A DNA stretch of 64,000 nt from Limnospira fusiformis SAG 85.79 (GTDB taxonomy: Bacteria > Cyanobacteriota > Cyanobacteriia > Cyanobacteriales > Microcoleaceae): assembly GCF_012516315.1 (NCBI RefSeq), contig NZ_CP051185.1, forward strand, positions 3,663,363 to 3,727,362. The letters run 5' to 3'. The notes under the pieces were generated by a model. It did no database searches, had not been told where the DNA came from, and worked only from the letters and a program-made list of their open reading frames with translations. The translations under genes were made by a program, and so were the position numbers. Every line of letters starts with the position of its first letter. Positions within the stretch are counted from its first letter, which is position 1. Of the stretch, positions 9,720 through 19,283 are shown piece by piece.

Positions 9720-10446
9720 TCAACCCAGGATGTACCCCTTTTATTCCGGGTATAATAATCGGAATATCAACCACCTCCAACATAGCCAAATCATTAGGAC
9801 TATTCCCCAAACCAATAGTCGTAATACTTTCCCCCCTATTAACCTGTTGATATCGATTAACCAGCCATTGAACCGCGCCACCTTTTCCCGCCTGGTCTCC
9901 AATTAAATGAGAAAAGCGATCGCCAACCACCACATTAAACCCCAGGGCTTTGACCTGATGTGCTAACCTCTCCGGATCCACATGGTGAGGAGTAATAAAA
10001 GGCTCAGTAAACTCTCGATTTTTTGCCCGTTGTGCTTCCGGTTCCGACAAACCAGTTAACTGCATAATATCGGCAATATTCAAATCACCGAACCCCGTCA
10101 AATCTTCACCAATCGCCGCGCTCAAATCTCGCAAACCGTCGCGCACTTGTGCATAAACACATCCCCGTTGCCTAAAATAGTATTTTCCCGCCCTTTTCAT
10201 CTCCTCAGAAAACAGATAATCTTGATGTGGGGGAATAAAAATAGCACTGCCGTTTTCCACAATAAACGAATCCGTCAACCCGATTTCTGTTGATAATACC
10301 TCCACCTCGGCGCGAGTTTTGCTGCTGACCGGGATAATCGGGATCTGTTGTTGTTCGAGGTCTGCGATCGCCCTTATAGCCCCATCGTAGCCATAATCAT
10401 CAGAATTTAGTAGAGTACCGTCTAAATCAGTAAAAATTAGCAACAT
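9631..10446 (-). CDS. HAD phosphatase, mannosyl-3-phosphoglycerate phosphatase type
   Basis: A 271-residue HAD-superfamily (type IIB cap) hydrolase. Motif I is FTDLDGTLL (nucleophile Asp7, acid Asp9), motif II PVSSKTRAE, and motifs III/IV GDQAGKGGAV and GLGNSPNDLAML. The pattern fits the mannosyl-3-phosphoglycerate phosphatase / YedP group, which dephosphorylates sugar-phosphoglycerates in compatible-solute synthesis. No cognate synthase is beside it, so the substrate is uncertain. Its 3' end overlaps the methyltransferase gene on the other strand by 89 bp. It is divergent from the RseP-type protease gene; the starts are about 80 bp apart. Confidence 0.82.
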   Translation of the reverse strand: MLLIFTDLDGTLLNSDDYGYDGAIRAIADLEQQQIPIIPVSSKTRAEVEVLSTEIGLTDSFIVENGSAIFIPPHQDYLFSEEMKRAGKYYFRQRGCVYAQVRDGLRDLSAAIGEDLTGFGDLNIADIMQLTGLSEPEAQRAKNREFTEPFITPHHVDPERLAHQVKALGFNVVVGDRFSHLIGDQAGKGGAVQWLVNRYQQVNRGESITTIGLGNSPNDLAMLEVVDIPIIIPGIKGVHPGLTNQGWKVAPFPGSVGWGVAVAEEVKGLSY

Positions 10447-10525
10447 AGCACAAGCCCAACACAGCCAAAGCAGTGATATAATGACAAAATTATCACCCTA
10501 GTAGTTAGTATATTTGGAATTGTTC

Positions 10526-11626
10526 ATGTCAGTTTTGGCTGCGATCGCGGTTCTTGGAATCTTAATCGTCGTTCATGAGCTTGGCCACTTCATGGCGGCG
10601 CGACTTCAACATATCCACGTTAATCGATTCTCCATAGGCTTCGGTCCCGTTTTGTGGAAATATCAAGGCCCAGAAACTGAGTATGCACTGCGAGGCTTTC
10701 CCTTGGGGGGTTTTGTCGGCTTTCCCGATGAAGATCCCGATAGTGAAATCCCCAAAGATGACCCAAACCTGTTGAGCAATCGACCAATTTTAGATAGGGC
10801 GATCGTAATCAGTGCTGGTGTAATTGCTAACTTGATTTTTGCCTACTTGTTATTAGTGGTTCAGGTAGGAATGATTGGCGTTCCCGACTTTGACTATCAA
10901 CCGGGTGTCCGAGTCCCCTCTGTAGCCAGTGATGTTAGTTCAGCGGCGGCGAAAGCTGGGATTGAGGATAATGATCTAATCATATCCGTGAATGGAGAGG
11001 AACTAGGAGCCGAGTCTAAGTCCATTACCCGCTTGATTGAGGTAATTCAGTCTAACCCTAACCAACCTCTAAAAATGGAAGTTCAACGGGGCGATCGCAT
11101 TATCCCCGTAGAAGTGACTCCAGAACCAGGCTCCGATGGTAAGGGTCGTATTGGAGTACAACTAAGCCCTAACGGTCAAATTGTCCGTTATCAGGCTGAT
11201 GGGATAATTGATGCGTTTGTCAAAGGTGCTGAGGAATTTCAGCGGATTTTTAACTTGACTTTGGCGGGGTTTTCCCAACTGATTAATAATTTTCGGGAAA
11301 CAGCTCCCCAACTTTCCGGTCCCGTCGCTATTGTGGCGATCGGTGCTAATATAGCCCGTTCCGATGCTAGTAATTTATTCCAATTTGCTGCCCTAATTAG
11401 CATCAACCTCGCTATAATTAACATCCTCCCTCTCCCGGCTCTTGATGGCGGTCAGTTGGCGTTTCTGCTGATTGAAGCCCTACGGGGTAAACCTTTACCG
11501 CAACGGGTACAAGAAAGCGTCATGCAAACCGGATTGATGTTGTTGTTGGGGTTGGGTATTTTCCTGATTATTCGGGATACTGCCAATTTAACCGATCTCA
11601 GTTGGGTGCGATCGCTACTCCAATAG
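10526..11626 (+). CDS. rseP: RIP metalloprotease, RseP/site-2 protease family
   Basis: About 366 residues. An intramembrane zinc protease: the HELGH motif (residues ~17-21) lies in the first membrane helix, and the LPALDGGQL motif with the third zinc ligand lies in the penultimate one. One PDZ domain sits between them (about residues 120-210, with GIEDNDLIISVNGEEL). The family cleaves membrane-anchored anti-sigma factors or signal-peptide remnants. The ATG at 10526 is preferred over a TTG four codons upstream. nth follows 13 bp after the stop on the same strand, then rpsN, so the three may be transcribed together. Confidence 0.93.
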   Translation: MSVLAAIAVLGILIVVHELGHFMAARLQHIHVNRFSIGFGPVLWKYQGPETEYALRGFPLGGFVGFPDEDPDSEIPKDDPNLLSNRPILDRAIVISAGVIANLIFAYLLLVVQVGMIGVPDFDYQPGVRVPSVASDVSSAAAKAGIEDNDLIISVNGEELGAESKSITRLIEVIQSNPNQPLKMEVQRGDRIIPVEVTPEPGSDGKGRIGVQLSPNGQIVRYQADGIIDAFVKGAEEFQRIFNLTLAGFSQLINNFRETAPQLSGPVAIVAIGANIARSDASNLFQFAALISINLAIINILPLPALDGGQLAFLLIEALRGKPLPQRVQESVMQTGLMLLLGLGIFLIIRDTANLTDLSWVRSLLQ

Positions 11627-11639
11627 GATTGAGCCAAAA

Positions 11640-12293
11640 ATGAGCAGCCACCAACACCATAAACTCCGACATCGCGCCCTAGAAGTTCTTGTGCGTCTCA
11701 AGCGTTTATATCCTGATGCCGCTTGTACTCTCAACTATGAGACACCTTTACAGCTATTGGTAGCCACTATCCTCTCAGCACAATGTACTGATGAACGGGT
11801 TAATCAGGTGACACCAGCTTTATTTAAGCGCTTTCCTGATGCTTTCTCTTTGGCGACCGCGGATTTGCAAGAGCTGGAAACTTTGGTGCGATCGACTGGA
11901 TTTTATCGCAACAAGGCTCGCCATATCAAAGAATCAAGCCGGATGATTGCTGAGAAATTCGGCGGGGAAGTTCCTAAACGCATGGAACAATTGCTCGAAT
12001 TACCCGGAGTAGCCCGTAAAACCGCTAATGTGGTCATGGCTAATGCTTACGGGATTAATATGGGCGTGACTGTTGATACCCATGTGCGTCGTCTCAGTCA
12101 ACGGCTGGGATTGACTCAGCATAAAGACCCCGTTCGCATTGAGCGGGATTTGATGCAGGTTCTACCTCAGCCAGATTGGGAAAATTGGTCAATCCGATTG
12201 ATTTATCATGGGCGTGGGATCTGTACAGCCCGCAATCCGGCGTGTTACAATTGCAAATTGTCAGATTTATGCCCATCAGCACAGATCGGCTAG
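11640..12293 (+). CDS. nth: Endonuclease III (base-excision DNA glycosylase/AP lyase)
   Basis: A 217-residue Nth that removes oxidised pyrimidines and nicks the abasic site. The helix-hairpin-helix LPGVARKTANVV holds the catalytic lysine (Lys127), and Asp146 in VDTHVRR is the second catalytic residue. The four cysteines of the [4Fe-4S] loop are at the C-terminus with the spacing C-X6-C-X2-C-X5-C. Length and motif order are standard. It lies 13 bp after the RseP-type protease and 41 bp before rpsN. Confidence 0.97.
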   Translation: MSSHQHHKLRHRALEVLVRLKRLYPDAACTLNYETPLQLLVATILSAQCTDERVNQVTPALFKRFPDAFSLATADLQELETLVRSTGFYRNKARHIKESSRMIAEKFGGEVPKRMEQLLELPGVARKTANVVMANAYGINMGVTVDTHVRRLSQRLGLTQHKDPVRIERDLMQVLPQPDWENWSIRLIYHGRGICTARNPACYNCKLSDLCPSAQIG

Positions 12294-12334
12294 TAGGATT
12301 ATCTAAACTTGATTAGGAGGCGTTAACTCTAAAA

Positions 12335-12637
12335 ATGGCTAAAAAAAGCATGATCGAGCGTGATAAAAAGCGCAAAGAATTGGTTGATAAATATTCCGAC
12401 AAGCGCCAACAACTGAAAGAACAGTTTGACAGTGCTACTTCTCAGGCGCAAAAAATGACTATTCACCGCCAGATCCAGCAACTACCCCGCAACAGTTCTC
12501 GCACCCGTCTGCGGAATCGATGCTGGGTAACAGGACGGCCTAGGGGATATTACCGCGATTTTGGCTTGTGCCGCAACCAATTGCGAGAAATGGCTCACCA
12601 GGGACTTTTACCCGGTGTGGTTAAGTCTAGCTGGTAG
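12335..12637 (+). CDS. rpsN: 30S ribosomal protein S14
   Basis: A 100-residue S14 of the long, zinc-free type (no CXXC pairs). The conserved C-terminal half [19 protein letters not shown] and the end [11 protein letters not shown] are intact. An AGGAGG site lies 13 nt before the ATG. S14 sits in the head of the small ribosomal subunit. As is usual in cyanobacteria, it lies outside the main ribosomal protein operon. Confidence 0.98.
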   Translation: MAKKSMIERDKKRKELVDKYSDKRQQLKEQFDSATSQAQKMTIHRQIQQLPRNSSRTRLRNRCWVTGRPRGYYRDFGLCRNQLREMAHQGLLPGVVKSSW

Positions 12638-12691
12638 GATCGGTATCGATGGGGAGTTGGGATAATTCCCCGATTCCCGATCAACACTTGA

Positions 12692-13027
12692 CTACTGACC
12701 GCAGCAACGCTCGTATCCTAGGCTCTGTAATAGTAAATCGCTGACGGCATTGGCGATCGCAAACTCACCGAAAAAGGTTTTGGAAAAGTCGAATGATTCC
12801 ATCTCCGTCACAATGGCGATCACTAAGCAGCCTAGATCGTTTTCCCCCTCTATGCGCTGGCGCACGAAAATCTGTGAGGCGCGTTCCGCTATCTCGGCGT
12901 TCACCGCTTCCGGTATAAATTCGCGATCGAGCCAGTCATGTAACGTCTTTTTCAGCCACTCCCCTTCCTGTAGGGGATTTTCAACAGGGGGTAGGGTAAT
13001 AGGTTTGGGCGGTTCAGCCATAATCAT
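12692..13027 (-). CDS. Conserved cyanobacterial protein of unknown function
   Basis: An 111-residue soluble protein with a proline-rich start (PPKPITLPPVENPLQEGEW) and a mixed alpha/beta body; no signal or membrane segment. It ends in a Cys-Cys pair (YERCCGQ). The start may be the third codon (ATG). I do not recognise a domain. It lies 25 bp downstream of another unknown gene on the same strand, and the two probably form an operon facing away from aat. Its coding character is supported by the well-defined frame and lack of a convincing alternative on the other strand. Confidence 0.6.
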   Translation of the reverse strand: MIMAEPPKPITLPPVENPLQEGEWLKKTLHDWLDREFIPEAVNAEIAERASQIFVRQRIEGENDLGCLVIAIVTEMESFDFSKTFFGEFAIANAVSDLLLQSLGYERCCGQ

Positions 13028-13052
13028 ATTATCTCTAGTGTGTTTGCTTCAG

Positions 13053-13532
13053 TTAGTTTTGAATGACAGTCACAACTGGTGACTCTAAGGTTTTTTCTGT
13101 CCCAGTTTGATCATCTCGGTCCAGTTGCTCTATTCTAGCTTGGATCAATGCTACTAGGTGAACTCTCACCATTTCCGCAAATATGCGGTTAATCGATGAT
13201 TCTACCTGGTTAGCCTCGATTTTGCAGCAAACTTGATAGGTTTTATACTTCTTGACTTTATAGGTCTTCGTTTTGGGGTCTAAAACTTTATTGGTGGTGG
13301 TGCGACTCTGAATTGATACTGATGGCTTGGGGCGACGATACCAAAATAGACGATAGGACCGAGTATTTTCATTACTCTGAAACCGTAAAATTGTGTCCGT
13401 TGAACCCCACATTCTCACAGTGTAAGCATTATCAACTTTGTGGATCCGTAAATATCCCCAATCTTTTTCGGTTTGATTTAACAGTTTGCTTAAAGTATTC
13501 TCCAGCATCGGATAAGAAAGATTGTTAACCAT
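13053..13532 (-). CDS. Conserved protein of unknown function
   Basis: A 159-residue soluble protein. The middle contains an aromatic stretch (RSYRLFWYRRPKP) and a lysine/tyrosine-rich part (KTKTYKVKKYKTYQVCCKIE), followed by a helical C-terminal region. I do not recognise a family. It is the first gene of a likely two-gene minus-strand unit with the 111-residue unknown, and is divergent from aat (starts 62 bp apart). Confidence 0.55.
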   Translation of the reverse strand: MVNNLSYPMLENTLSKLLNQTEKDWGYLRIHKVDNAYTVRMWGSTDTILRFQSNENTRSYRLFWYRRPKPSVSIQSRTTTNKVLDPKTKTYKVKKYKTYQVCCKIEANQVESSINRIFAEMVRVHLVALIQARIEQLDRDDQTGTEKTLESPVVTVIQN

Positions 13533-13594
13533 ATTATTGAATCAATAAAAGCTGATTTTAGACTAACTTACCATTCTATCACATTTCGGCGAAT

Positions 13595-14173
13595 ATGCAA
13601 TATGATATATCAGCAATTATTGAAGGATATGCTCAAGGCTATTTCTTAATGGCAAATGATGGGGAAGACTCCCTAGGATGGTACAGCAGCCACCAACGAG
13701 CCTTGATTCCCCTAGATGAACGTTTCCGCTATCCGCGATCGCTTCAACGATTCCTTAATCAAAATCGCTTTCAAGTCGCGATTAACGGCGATTTTGATGC
13801 AGTGGTGGAAGGCTGCGCTGACCGCGAAAATACTTGGATTTCGGCGGAATTAAAGCGCATTTATCAAGTATTGAATAGACAGGGATGGGCTCATAGTTTC
13901 GAGACCTGGGAAGGCGATCGCCTCGCTGGGGGGATTTTGGGAATTGCGATCGGCGGCGCTTTTATCGGCGAGTCTATGTTCTTTAATATTCCTAACGGCT
14001 CAAAAGTAGCAATGGTCAAGCTCGTTGAACACCTGCAAAAACGGGAATTTTGCCTATTTGATGCCCAAATGAATAACCCTCATTTAGAGCGTTTTGGGGC
14101 TTTTATTGTCAGTAAAAAACAATATAATCAGTTACTGTCAAAAGCCCTCAAAAAAAGGTGTTTTTTTGATTAA
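13595..14173 (+). CDS. aat: Leucyl/phenylalanyl-tRNA-protein transferase
   Basis: A 192-residue Aat that adds Leu or Phe from charged tRNA to proteins with N-terminal Lys or Arg and so marks them for ClpAP/ClpS in the N-degron pathway. The GCN5-like fold motifs are present: GYFLMA near the start, [29 protein letters not shown] and [16 protein letters not shown]. It is slightly shorter than the E. coli enzyme at the N-terminus, as in other cyanobacteria. The stop codon overlaps the stop of the convergent small secreted protein by 4 bp. Confidence 0.95.
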   Translation: MQYDISAIIEGYAQGYFLMANDGEDSLGWYSSHQRALIPLDERFRYPRSLQRFLNQNRFQVAINGDFDAVVEGCADRENTWISAELKRIYQVLNRQGWAHSFETWEGDRLAGGILGIAIGGAFIGESMFFNIPNGSKVAMVKLVEHLQKREFCLFDAQMNNPHLERFGAFIVSKKQYNQLLSKALKKRCFFD

Positions 14174-14409
14174 TAAGCCCCGCCGCCTCCTCCTGAATTA
14201 GGAGTATCGTTAACAGGAGGATCTTGGGCTTGACAGGCTGAAGCATTAAAGGGATTATTGCAGGCTGCTACAACTTCACCGTCACTAAGGGACGAGTTTC
14301 TAGCCTCAGCAACAGTGGTTATGCTGAACGTAGACCCGATGACTAAAACTAAGACAGTTGTAAATTTGAGTAAGCATCTCATAATGGAACATAACCTCTG
14401 TGAACTCAA
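14170..14409 (-). CDS. Small secreted protein of unknown function
   Basis: A 79-residue product, or 70 from the internal ATG at 14382, which gives a cleaner signal peptide. It has a hydrophobic signal segment ending near AEARN, two cysteines in the mature part (AACNNP and SACQAQ) that could form a disulfide, and a Gly-rich end. No domain recognised. Convergent with aat. The 212 bp upstream hold no gene. Confidence 0.55.
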   Translation of the reverse strand: MSSQRLCSIMRCLLKFTTVLVLVIGSTFSITTVAEARNSSLSDGEVVAACNNPFNASACQAQDPPVNDTPNSGGGGGAY

Positions 14410-14622
14410 TCGCCTGATTCTCGGCTCATAGATTCCCTTTACTGTCTACACTTAATTATATCAGTGATTTTACGGATGTATTTTTCTCCGAAGAGCTAGT
14501 GAGCCAACACACAATCTCTAAAGTGGTATCCTGCCACGGATCTAGCTTTTGTAAAGAATTGTTAAGTTTTCAGATATAGACCCTCACCATTTAATATACA
14601 GCACTAAGTATTTTTAGACAAG

Positions 14623-16854
14623 TCACGCTTCTGTAATATTTGGAGGTACAGGGGGGGTCAACTCATAGGAGTTCTGATGTCGGCTTTTGGCGCGATACAT
14701 AGCCGCATCAGCTTTTTGAACTAAAGTTTCATAATCTTGACTGTCCAGGGGATAGAGGCTAATTCCGATACTCAGACCGATGGTAATAACATGGCCATCG
14801 AGTTCTGACTCTTGAGTTACCTGGTCTAGTATTTTTTCCGCCACCCTGACCGCATCAGCATGACTAGGGATTCCTGGTAGGATGATAGTAAATTCATCAC
14901 CCCCAAGGCGACTCACAGTGTCACTAGCGCGTAAACAGCCTCGCAAACGTTCGGCGACCAGTTTAAGCACTAAATCCCCGACATGGTGTCCGTATTGGTC
15001 ATTAATAGGTTTAAAATTGTTAAGGTCGAGAAAAAATAGCCCGACAAACTTTTGATTAGTATCAGCCCAGATTAAGGCTTGGGTGAGGCGTTCCTCAAAT
15101 AGTTGGCGGTTGGGTAAACCTGTGAGGGGGTCATGGTCAGCCCTTTGCTGAAGTTCAGCGTTATATTTTTCCAGCTGTTCGGCTAGTTGTCGGAGGGTTT
15201 CTTCGGATTTTTTGCGTTCGGTAATATCGCGAATTATCCCAACCAAAAACAGATTACCTGCTGCGTCTTTATGAAGCGATCGCTTAGTCGCAATCCAGTG
15301 ATTAACGCCACTAGCATCAGTTAATTTTTCCTCATTTTCCTGTTCCCAGTTAGTCTGAAAAGCCAGTTCATCCTGTTCATAAAAAAGATCCGCTTCCCTC
15401 TTCGGGAATAAATCATGGTCACTTTTCTTTAAAATCATCTCCACCGGGAAGCCGACCAATCGCGAATAGGCTTGATTAACCACCATTTTTTTATGGTCTT
15501 TAGTTTTGACATAAATAGGGTCAGGAATAGTGTTAATAATGCTATTAAGGAAATCGGTTGAGCGTTTAAATTCTTCTTGAATATGTGCTAAGTAAGTGGT
15601 GACTACAATACCAGAAGCCCCCAGGGTAATTAAAGGTGGTACAACGGGAATCCACCAGCCCATTAAAAGCACTAGATAAGCGCCTGTAAAGATACCGCCG
15701 CTAAGTAAAATAATCATCAATATGGAACGATAAGGCGATCGCAGTTTCCAGGACAAACTAGCACCGACCCAAGACCAGAAGATAATCCAGAGCCATTCTA
15801 CAGGTTCTGACCAACTAGACATTAGGGGACGTTCTTCTAGGATTGTAGTTAAAATTTGGCTGAGAAAATTAGCATGAAGTTCCACGCCATAAATAAAACG
15901 AGGTTCTTCAAATAGACTGCTACTGTAGGGGGTTAAGTGAAAATCTTTGACACTAAAAGCCGTAGACCCAATCATGACAATGCGATTTTGAAATAGAGAG
16001 GGTGGGACATCTCCATTCAACACATCTCTGAGGGAAACGGTTTTAAAACCTACAGCGGGATTGCGAAAATTAGCTAATACTTGATAACCAGCATTATCAG
16101 CGCGGACATAAGGCCCATCATTGGGTTGAAATTTCGGAAAAACCACCCCATTAAATTGCACTTCATAATTATCAGTTAAAGTGGGAAAAATGCCATGATA
16201 TTCCAGTTCTATCAAAGCCAACTGAAGCGCAAAACTCCGTCGAGTCTGACCATCATCACTACCAGCATATAATAAATTGCGACGGATGCGACCATCGGAG
16301 TCAATGACAAAGTTATTAAATCCGATCATACCTATTTCCGCCAAAGCCGGGGGAGGTGGAACGGCGGCGACTTTAAGAGTTTCCAGGAGTTCAATACCAA
16401 TCAAATTAGGAATATTTGTTAAGGCTTGGGTAAATTCATCGTGACCGGGTTCCATGGGTATACCCCGATATAAATCCAAACCGATCGCCCTAGGTTCTGC
16501 GTGATTAATAATGTATAATAAATCAGCTAAAATGGCATCAGAAACGGGGAACCCATACTCTCTTAAATCCTGTTCATCAATACCAATAATCACAATCCGG
16601 TCTTCTGGAGATTCCGGGAGACGAGCGCGGACTAACACATCAAAAACAGCTAATTCGGAGGTTTGTAGAAGTCCTACAAGCCTGACTATAAGCACAGCCG
16701 CCGCCACTCCAGAAGAGGTAATCCAGATGTGCTTACGTTCCAAAAACCATAATTTTAGGGAAGTTAAAGCCTGCTGAGGATACTTACTAAATCCCTGTAA
16801 GATTCTGAACATCCGATCGCTTATCCCTACAAATGTGATGGAACTCAGACCCAC
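14623..16854 (-). CDS. CHASE2-PAS-GGDEF membrane diguanylate cyclase
   Basis: A 743-residue signalling protein. A first helix lies near residues 45-65, an extracytoplasmic CHASE2 sensor domain at about 65-335, then three membrane helices (about 340-430), a PAS domain with PAC motif (about 435-560) and a C-terminal GGDEF domain (about 580-735). The active site RLGGDEF is intact, so it should make cyclic di-GMP. RASD lies five residues before it and matches the inhibitory I-site. No EAL domain. The internal ATG ten codons in (MFRILQ) may be the true start. The CHASE2 ligand is unknown. It stands alone, with the VKOR gene upstream on the same strand about 60 bp away. Confidence 0.93.
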   Translation of the reverse strand: MGLSSITFVGISDRMFRILQGFSKYPQQALTSLKLWFLERKHIWITSSGVAAAVLIVRLVGLLQTSELAVFDVLVRARLPESPEDRIVIIGIDEQDLREYGFPVSDAILADLLYIINHAEPRAIGLDLYRGIPMEPGHDEFTQALTNIPNLIGIELLETLKVAAVPPPPALAEIGMIGFNNFVIDSDGRIRRNLLYAGSDDGQTRRSFALQLALIELEYHGIFPTLTDNYEVQFNGVVFPKFQPNDGPYVRADNAGYQVLANFRNPAVGFKTVSLRDVLNGDVPPSLFQNRIVMIGSTAFSVKDFHLTPYSSSLFEEPRFIYGVELHANFLSQILTTILEERPLMSSWSEPVEWLWIIFWSWVGASLSWKLRSPYRSILMIILLSGGIFTGAYLVLLMGWWIPVVPPLITLGASGIVVTTYLAHIQEEFKRSTDFLNSIINTIPDPIYVKTKDHKKMVVNQAYSRLVGFPVEMILKKSDHDLFPKREADLFYEQDELAFQTNWEQENEEKLTDASGVNHWIATKRSLHKDAAGNLFLVGIIRDITERKKSEETLRQLAEQLEKYNAELQQRADHDPLTGLPNRQLFEERLTQALIWADTNQKFVGLFFLDLNNFKPINDQYGHHVGDLVLKLVAERLRGCLRASDTVSRLGGDEFTIILPGIPSHADAVRVAEKILDQVTQESELDGHVITIGLSIGISLYPLDSQDYETLVQKADAAMYRAKSRHQNSYELTPPVPPNITEA

Positions 16855-16916
16855 CCTGATTATAGACAGTTCAAATTATGGTGAGAGCGATCGCTCAACC
16901 TCAGAACCTGTGAAAG

Positions 16917-17837
16917 TTAATCAAAGGAAGAATTAGCAAAATCCTGTCTGTCTTGATAATCAGACAACTCCGCCAGTTTTTGTAAAGATAACCGTCCCTG
17001 GTAGAATTTCTGGTTAATTTCCCAAGTCGGATAAGCATTAATTCCAGCTTGTTGACACAGTTGTGGTCGCGCGTTAGGACCCTGTGGATCGCACTCTACA
17101 TAGTCCAGTATAGCAAAAGCCTGACGGCCAAAAAGCTGCTTTTGTTCGTAGCAATGGGGACACCAATAAGCACCAAAAGTTTTAGCGCCAATCTGTTTAA
17201 GATGGGTAGCGAGGGATATTTCGGCTGCGCCTGAATTAGTAGTAATCTGACGGCTGACGAGGGTAGGTGGCTGAGTGGTTGAGGTAGGTTGTCCACCATA
17301 AACCCCCAGGACAGTGACCAAAGCCACCATAGTCACAGCCACCCCAACTAAAAGCTGTTGTCCGAAATCATCCCAAAATCGCCCCACCATAGTCAGGAGA
17401 AAGAGACTAATGGAGAAAATGGCGGAAGCCACACAGTAGGGACAAAAGGCTTGCAGTTCAAAAGCCAGCAGATACATCAAAAAGCCACTGATAACGGCCA
17501 TGACGGTAGCCAAACCAAACATAATCCACCAGGTAGCGGATTCTAATTTAGTCCGTAGTTTTTTTTGACTGGAGGGATTGACCAGCCAGGGGGTAGCGGC
17601 TAGACTTGCCATAGTGAAATAGGCTAAAAACCCAAATAGGCTAATGGGTATCCCCGCCACGGTGGCTAATGGACTATTGAGAACTTCATGACATCCTTGG
17701 GTAGGACAGACAGCCACTCCCCCCAAGAGTTTAACCCCAGTTAAATAGGCAGTTTCGATCGCCCCTATAATAGCGATGGTGAGAATAATTAGACGAGAGT
17801 GGCGATAAATCCAGGGAGTAGAAGGACTGCTAACCAT
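16917..17837 (-). CDS. VKOR-thioredoxin fusion (vitamin K epoxide reductase family)
   Basis: A 306-residue disulfide-forming protein. An N-terminal four- to five-helix VKOR domain carries the loop cysteines (VCPTQGCHEVL) and the active-site CPYC, fused to a thioredoxin-like domain with YWCPHC on the far side of the membrane. VKOR oxidises the Trx domain, which introduces disulfides into exported proteins, and passes electrons to quinone. This fusion is the usual cyanobacterial form, replacing DsbA/DsbB. It lies 22 bp downstream of btpA on the same strand, so the two are probably co-transcribed. Confidence 0.93.
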   Translation of the reverse strand: MVSSPSTPWIYRHSRLIILTIAIIGAIETAYLTGVKLLGGVAVCPTQGCHEVLNSPLATVAGIPISLFGFLAYFTMASLAATPWLVNPSSQKKLRTKLESATWWIMFGLATVMAVISGFLMYLLAFELQAFCPYCVASAIFSISLFLLTMVGRFWDDFGQQLLVGVAVTMVALVTVLGVYGGQPTSTTQPPTLVSRQITTNSGAAEISLATHLKQIGAKTFGAYWCPHCYEQKQLFGRQAFAILDYVECDPQGPNARPQLCQQAGINAYPTWEINQKFYQGRLSLQKLAELSDYQDRQDFANSSFD

Positions 17838-17859
17838 AGGAAATGTTTTCAGTTTCTGA

Positions 17860-18726
17860 TTAGGGTTTCAGTTTACTAGGTAGTTCCGACTGTGGTTTAA
17901 GTGTCCAGGGGTCTGTTGTTCCTGGCTGTAAACCACGCCCCATAGCCTCGACAAACTGACTAACGCGACTGGGATCAATAGGTTGACTAATGCGGCCATG
18001 TCGTTTAAGGGAACTGGCAACAATCACGCCATCAGCAGCTTTAATGAGGGTAGAAATATTTTCATAATCAGCCCCACTGCCGATAAATACGGGAGTATCA
18101 CCCGCTGCAGTCCGCGCTAGTTCCAGGTCTTCCAGACTAGGGGGACTACCAGTAGACCAGCCTGATAGAATAATTCCATCAGCTAAGGCTCGTTCTGTGG
18201 TTTCCTTAACTGCTGTTGTCAGATTGGGAGAACCCAGAGGTCGGCCATGTTTGACTAGGACATCTGCCAATATTTTAACATCGCTTCCTAATTCTCGACG
18301 ATAGCGCAGGAGTCGGTGAGCATTGCCTTCAATTATTCCCTGGTCGGTAGCCATCACGCCGTTTAAGACGTTGACACGAATGAATTGGGCTCCTACACAG
18401 GATGCGATCGCCAAAGCGCTTTCACCGTCATTTCGCAAGACATTGACTCCCAGGGGGACTGTAACTAGATTCATCAGCCGTTGGATAATCATGGTCATGG
18501 CGCTGACCACCGCTGGATCTACCTTATCTTTAGCAAAGGGAGAATCAAAAAAGTTCTCGACAATTATACCATGTACACCCCCGGAGGCGAGGGCAGTTGC
18601 TTCTTGTTCAGCGCGATCGATTACTGCTTTGATATCCCCACCCCATCGAGGGGAGGTGGGAAGCGGCAGCAGATGCACTACTCCAATGATGGGATTTTCA
18701 GTGTTAAAAATTTGATTTAAGTCCAC
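17860..18726 (-). CDS. btpA: Photosystem I biogenesis protein BtpA
   Basis: A 288-residue TIM-barrel-like protein of the BtpA family. Visible blocks include IIGVVHLLPLPTSPRW at the start, GVHGIIVENFFDSPF, and FIGSGADYENI. In Synechocystis BtpA is a peripheral thylakoid protein needed for stable photosystem I, especially in the cold; its biochemical activity is unclear. Length is standard. It heads a likely operon with the VKOR-Trx gene. Confidence 0.93.
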   Translation of the reverse strand: MDLNQIFNTENPIIGVVHLLPLPTSPRWGGDIKAVIDRAEQEATALASGGVHGIIVENFFDSPFAKDKVDPAVVSAMTMIIQRLMNLVTVPLGVNVLRNDGESALAIASCVGAQFIRVNVLNGVMATDQGIIEGNAHRLLRYRRELGSDVKILADVLVKHGRPLGSPNLTTAVKETTERALADGIILSGWSTGSPPSLEDLELARTAAGDTPVFIGSGADYENISTLIKAADGVIVASSLKRHGRISQPIDPSRVSQFVEAMGRGLQPGTTDPWTLKPQSELPSKLKP

Positions 18727-18849
18727 AGATTTACCTTAAACCGCCAAAATGTGATCAGCCCCTTACCGGCCGAAACTTTTAGCATACAACTGCTACGGTG
18801 TTTTTGACAGATACATTTAACCAGGAAAAATCTGGCAATAGCCGGAAGT

Positions 18850-19270
18850 TTATGAGTATGGCACCATCTGGAATGAGGTAATCACGCCATTAGTGGAGGT
18901 ATCTCTCAAAGCCAAGGGCAGAATGTTAAAGGCTCCATTAATATCACGTCCTATCCTATGACCACAATTAGGGCAAACAAATTGTTTGTTGCCTCCTAGT
19001 TGGGTGTGAATGTGACCACATTTTGAACAGGTTTTGCTGGTGTACTCTTTCGTTACGTCCGGGGGCGGGTTTACAAAGCTGATTCTTCTTAGTGGGGGCT
19101 GATCGCAGAACCCGCCCCTACACACAGCCATACTTAGCTGCTTGATGCTTCAACAAAGTCTGAAAACGGTAATGAGCCCATGTCACCATGGCGCGTCCCG
19201 TTTTCGTGGCCAAGCGTCGTTTTCCTCTCTTGACCAGATTTTTCACTTCAAACTTGGGCAAAAATATTAG
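18850..19270 (-). pseudogene. TnpB (IS200/IS605-type) remnant, 3' part, disrupted
   Basis: On the minus strand, residues like FEVKNLVKRGKRRL and GRAMVTWAHYRFQTLLKHQAAKYG, and after a break YTSKTCSKCGHIH, FVCPNCGH and RDINGAFNIL, form the C-terminal third of an OrfB/TnpB nuclease. The zinc-finger cysteines and the last RuvC Asp are kept, but the N-terminal RuvC part is missing. The two pieces are in different frames, separated by about 65 bp of a palindromic repeat (19060-19125). The 5' side is cut at the boundary with a group II intron fragment (19284). It cannot make a working nuclease. Confidence 0.8.
19060..19125. repeat. Dispersed palindromic repeat inside the tnpB remnant
   Basis: Inverted arms GGGGCGGGTT (19062-19071) and AACCCGCCCC (19109-19118) enclose a short stem-loop region. 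A shorter relative with arms GGGGCGAGGTT and AACCCGCCCC occurs at 45398-45425. It interrupts the tnpB reading frame between KYG and the zinc finger, which suggests a mobile small repeat. Confidence 0.65.
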
Positions 19271-19283
19271 TTTATACTTGGTG

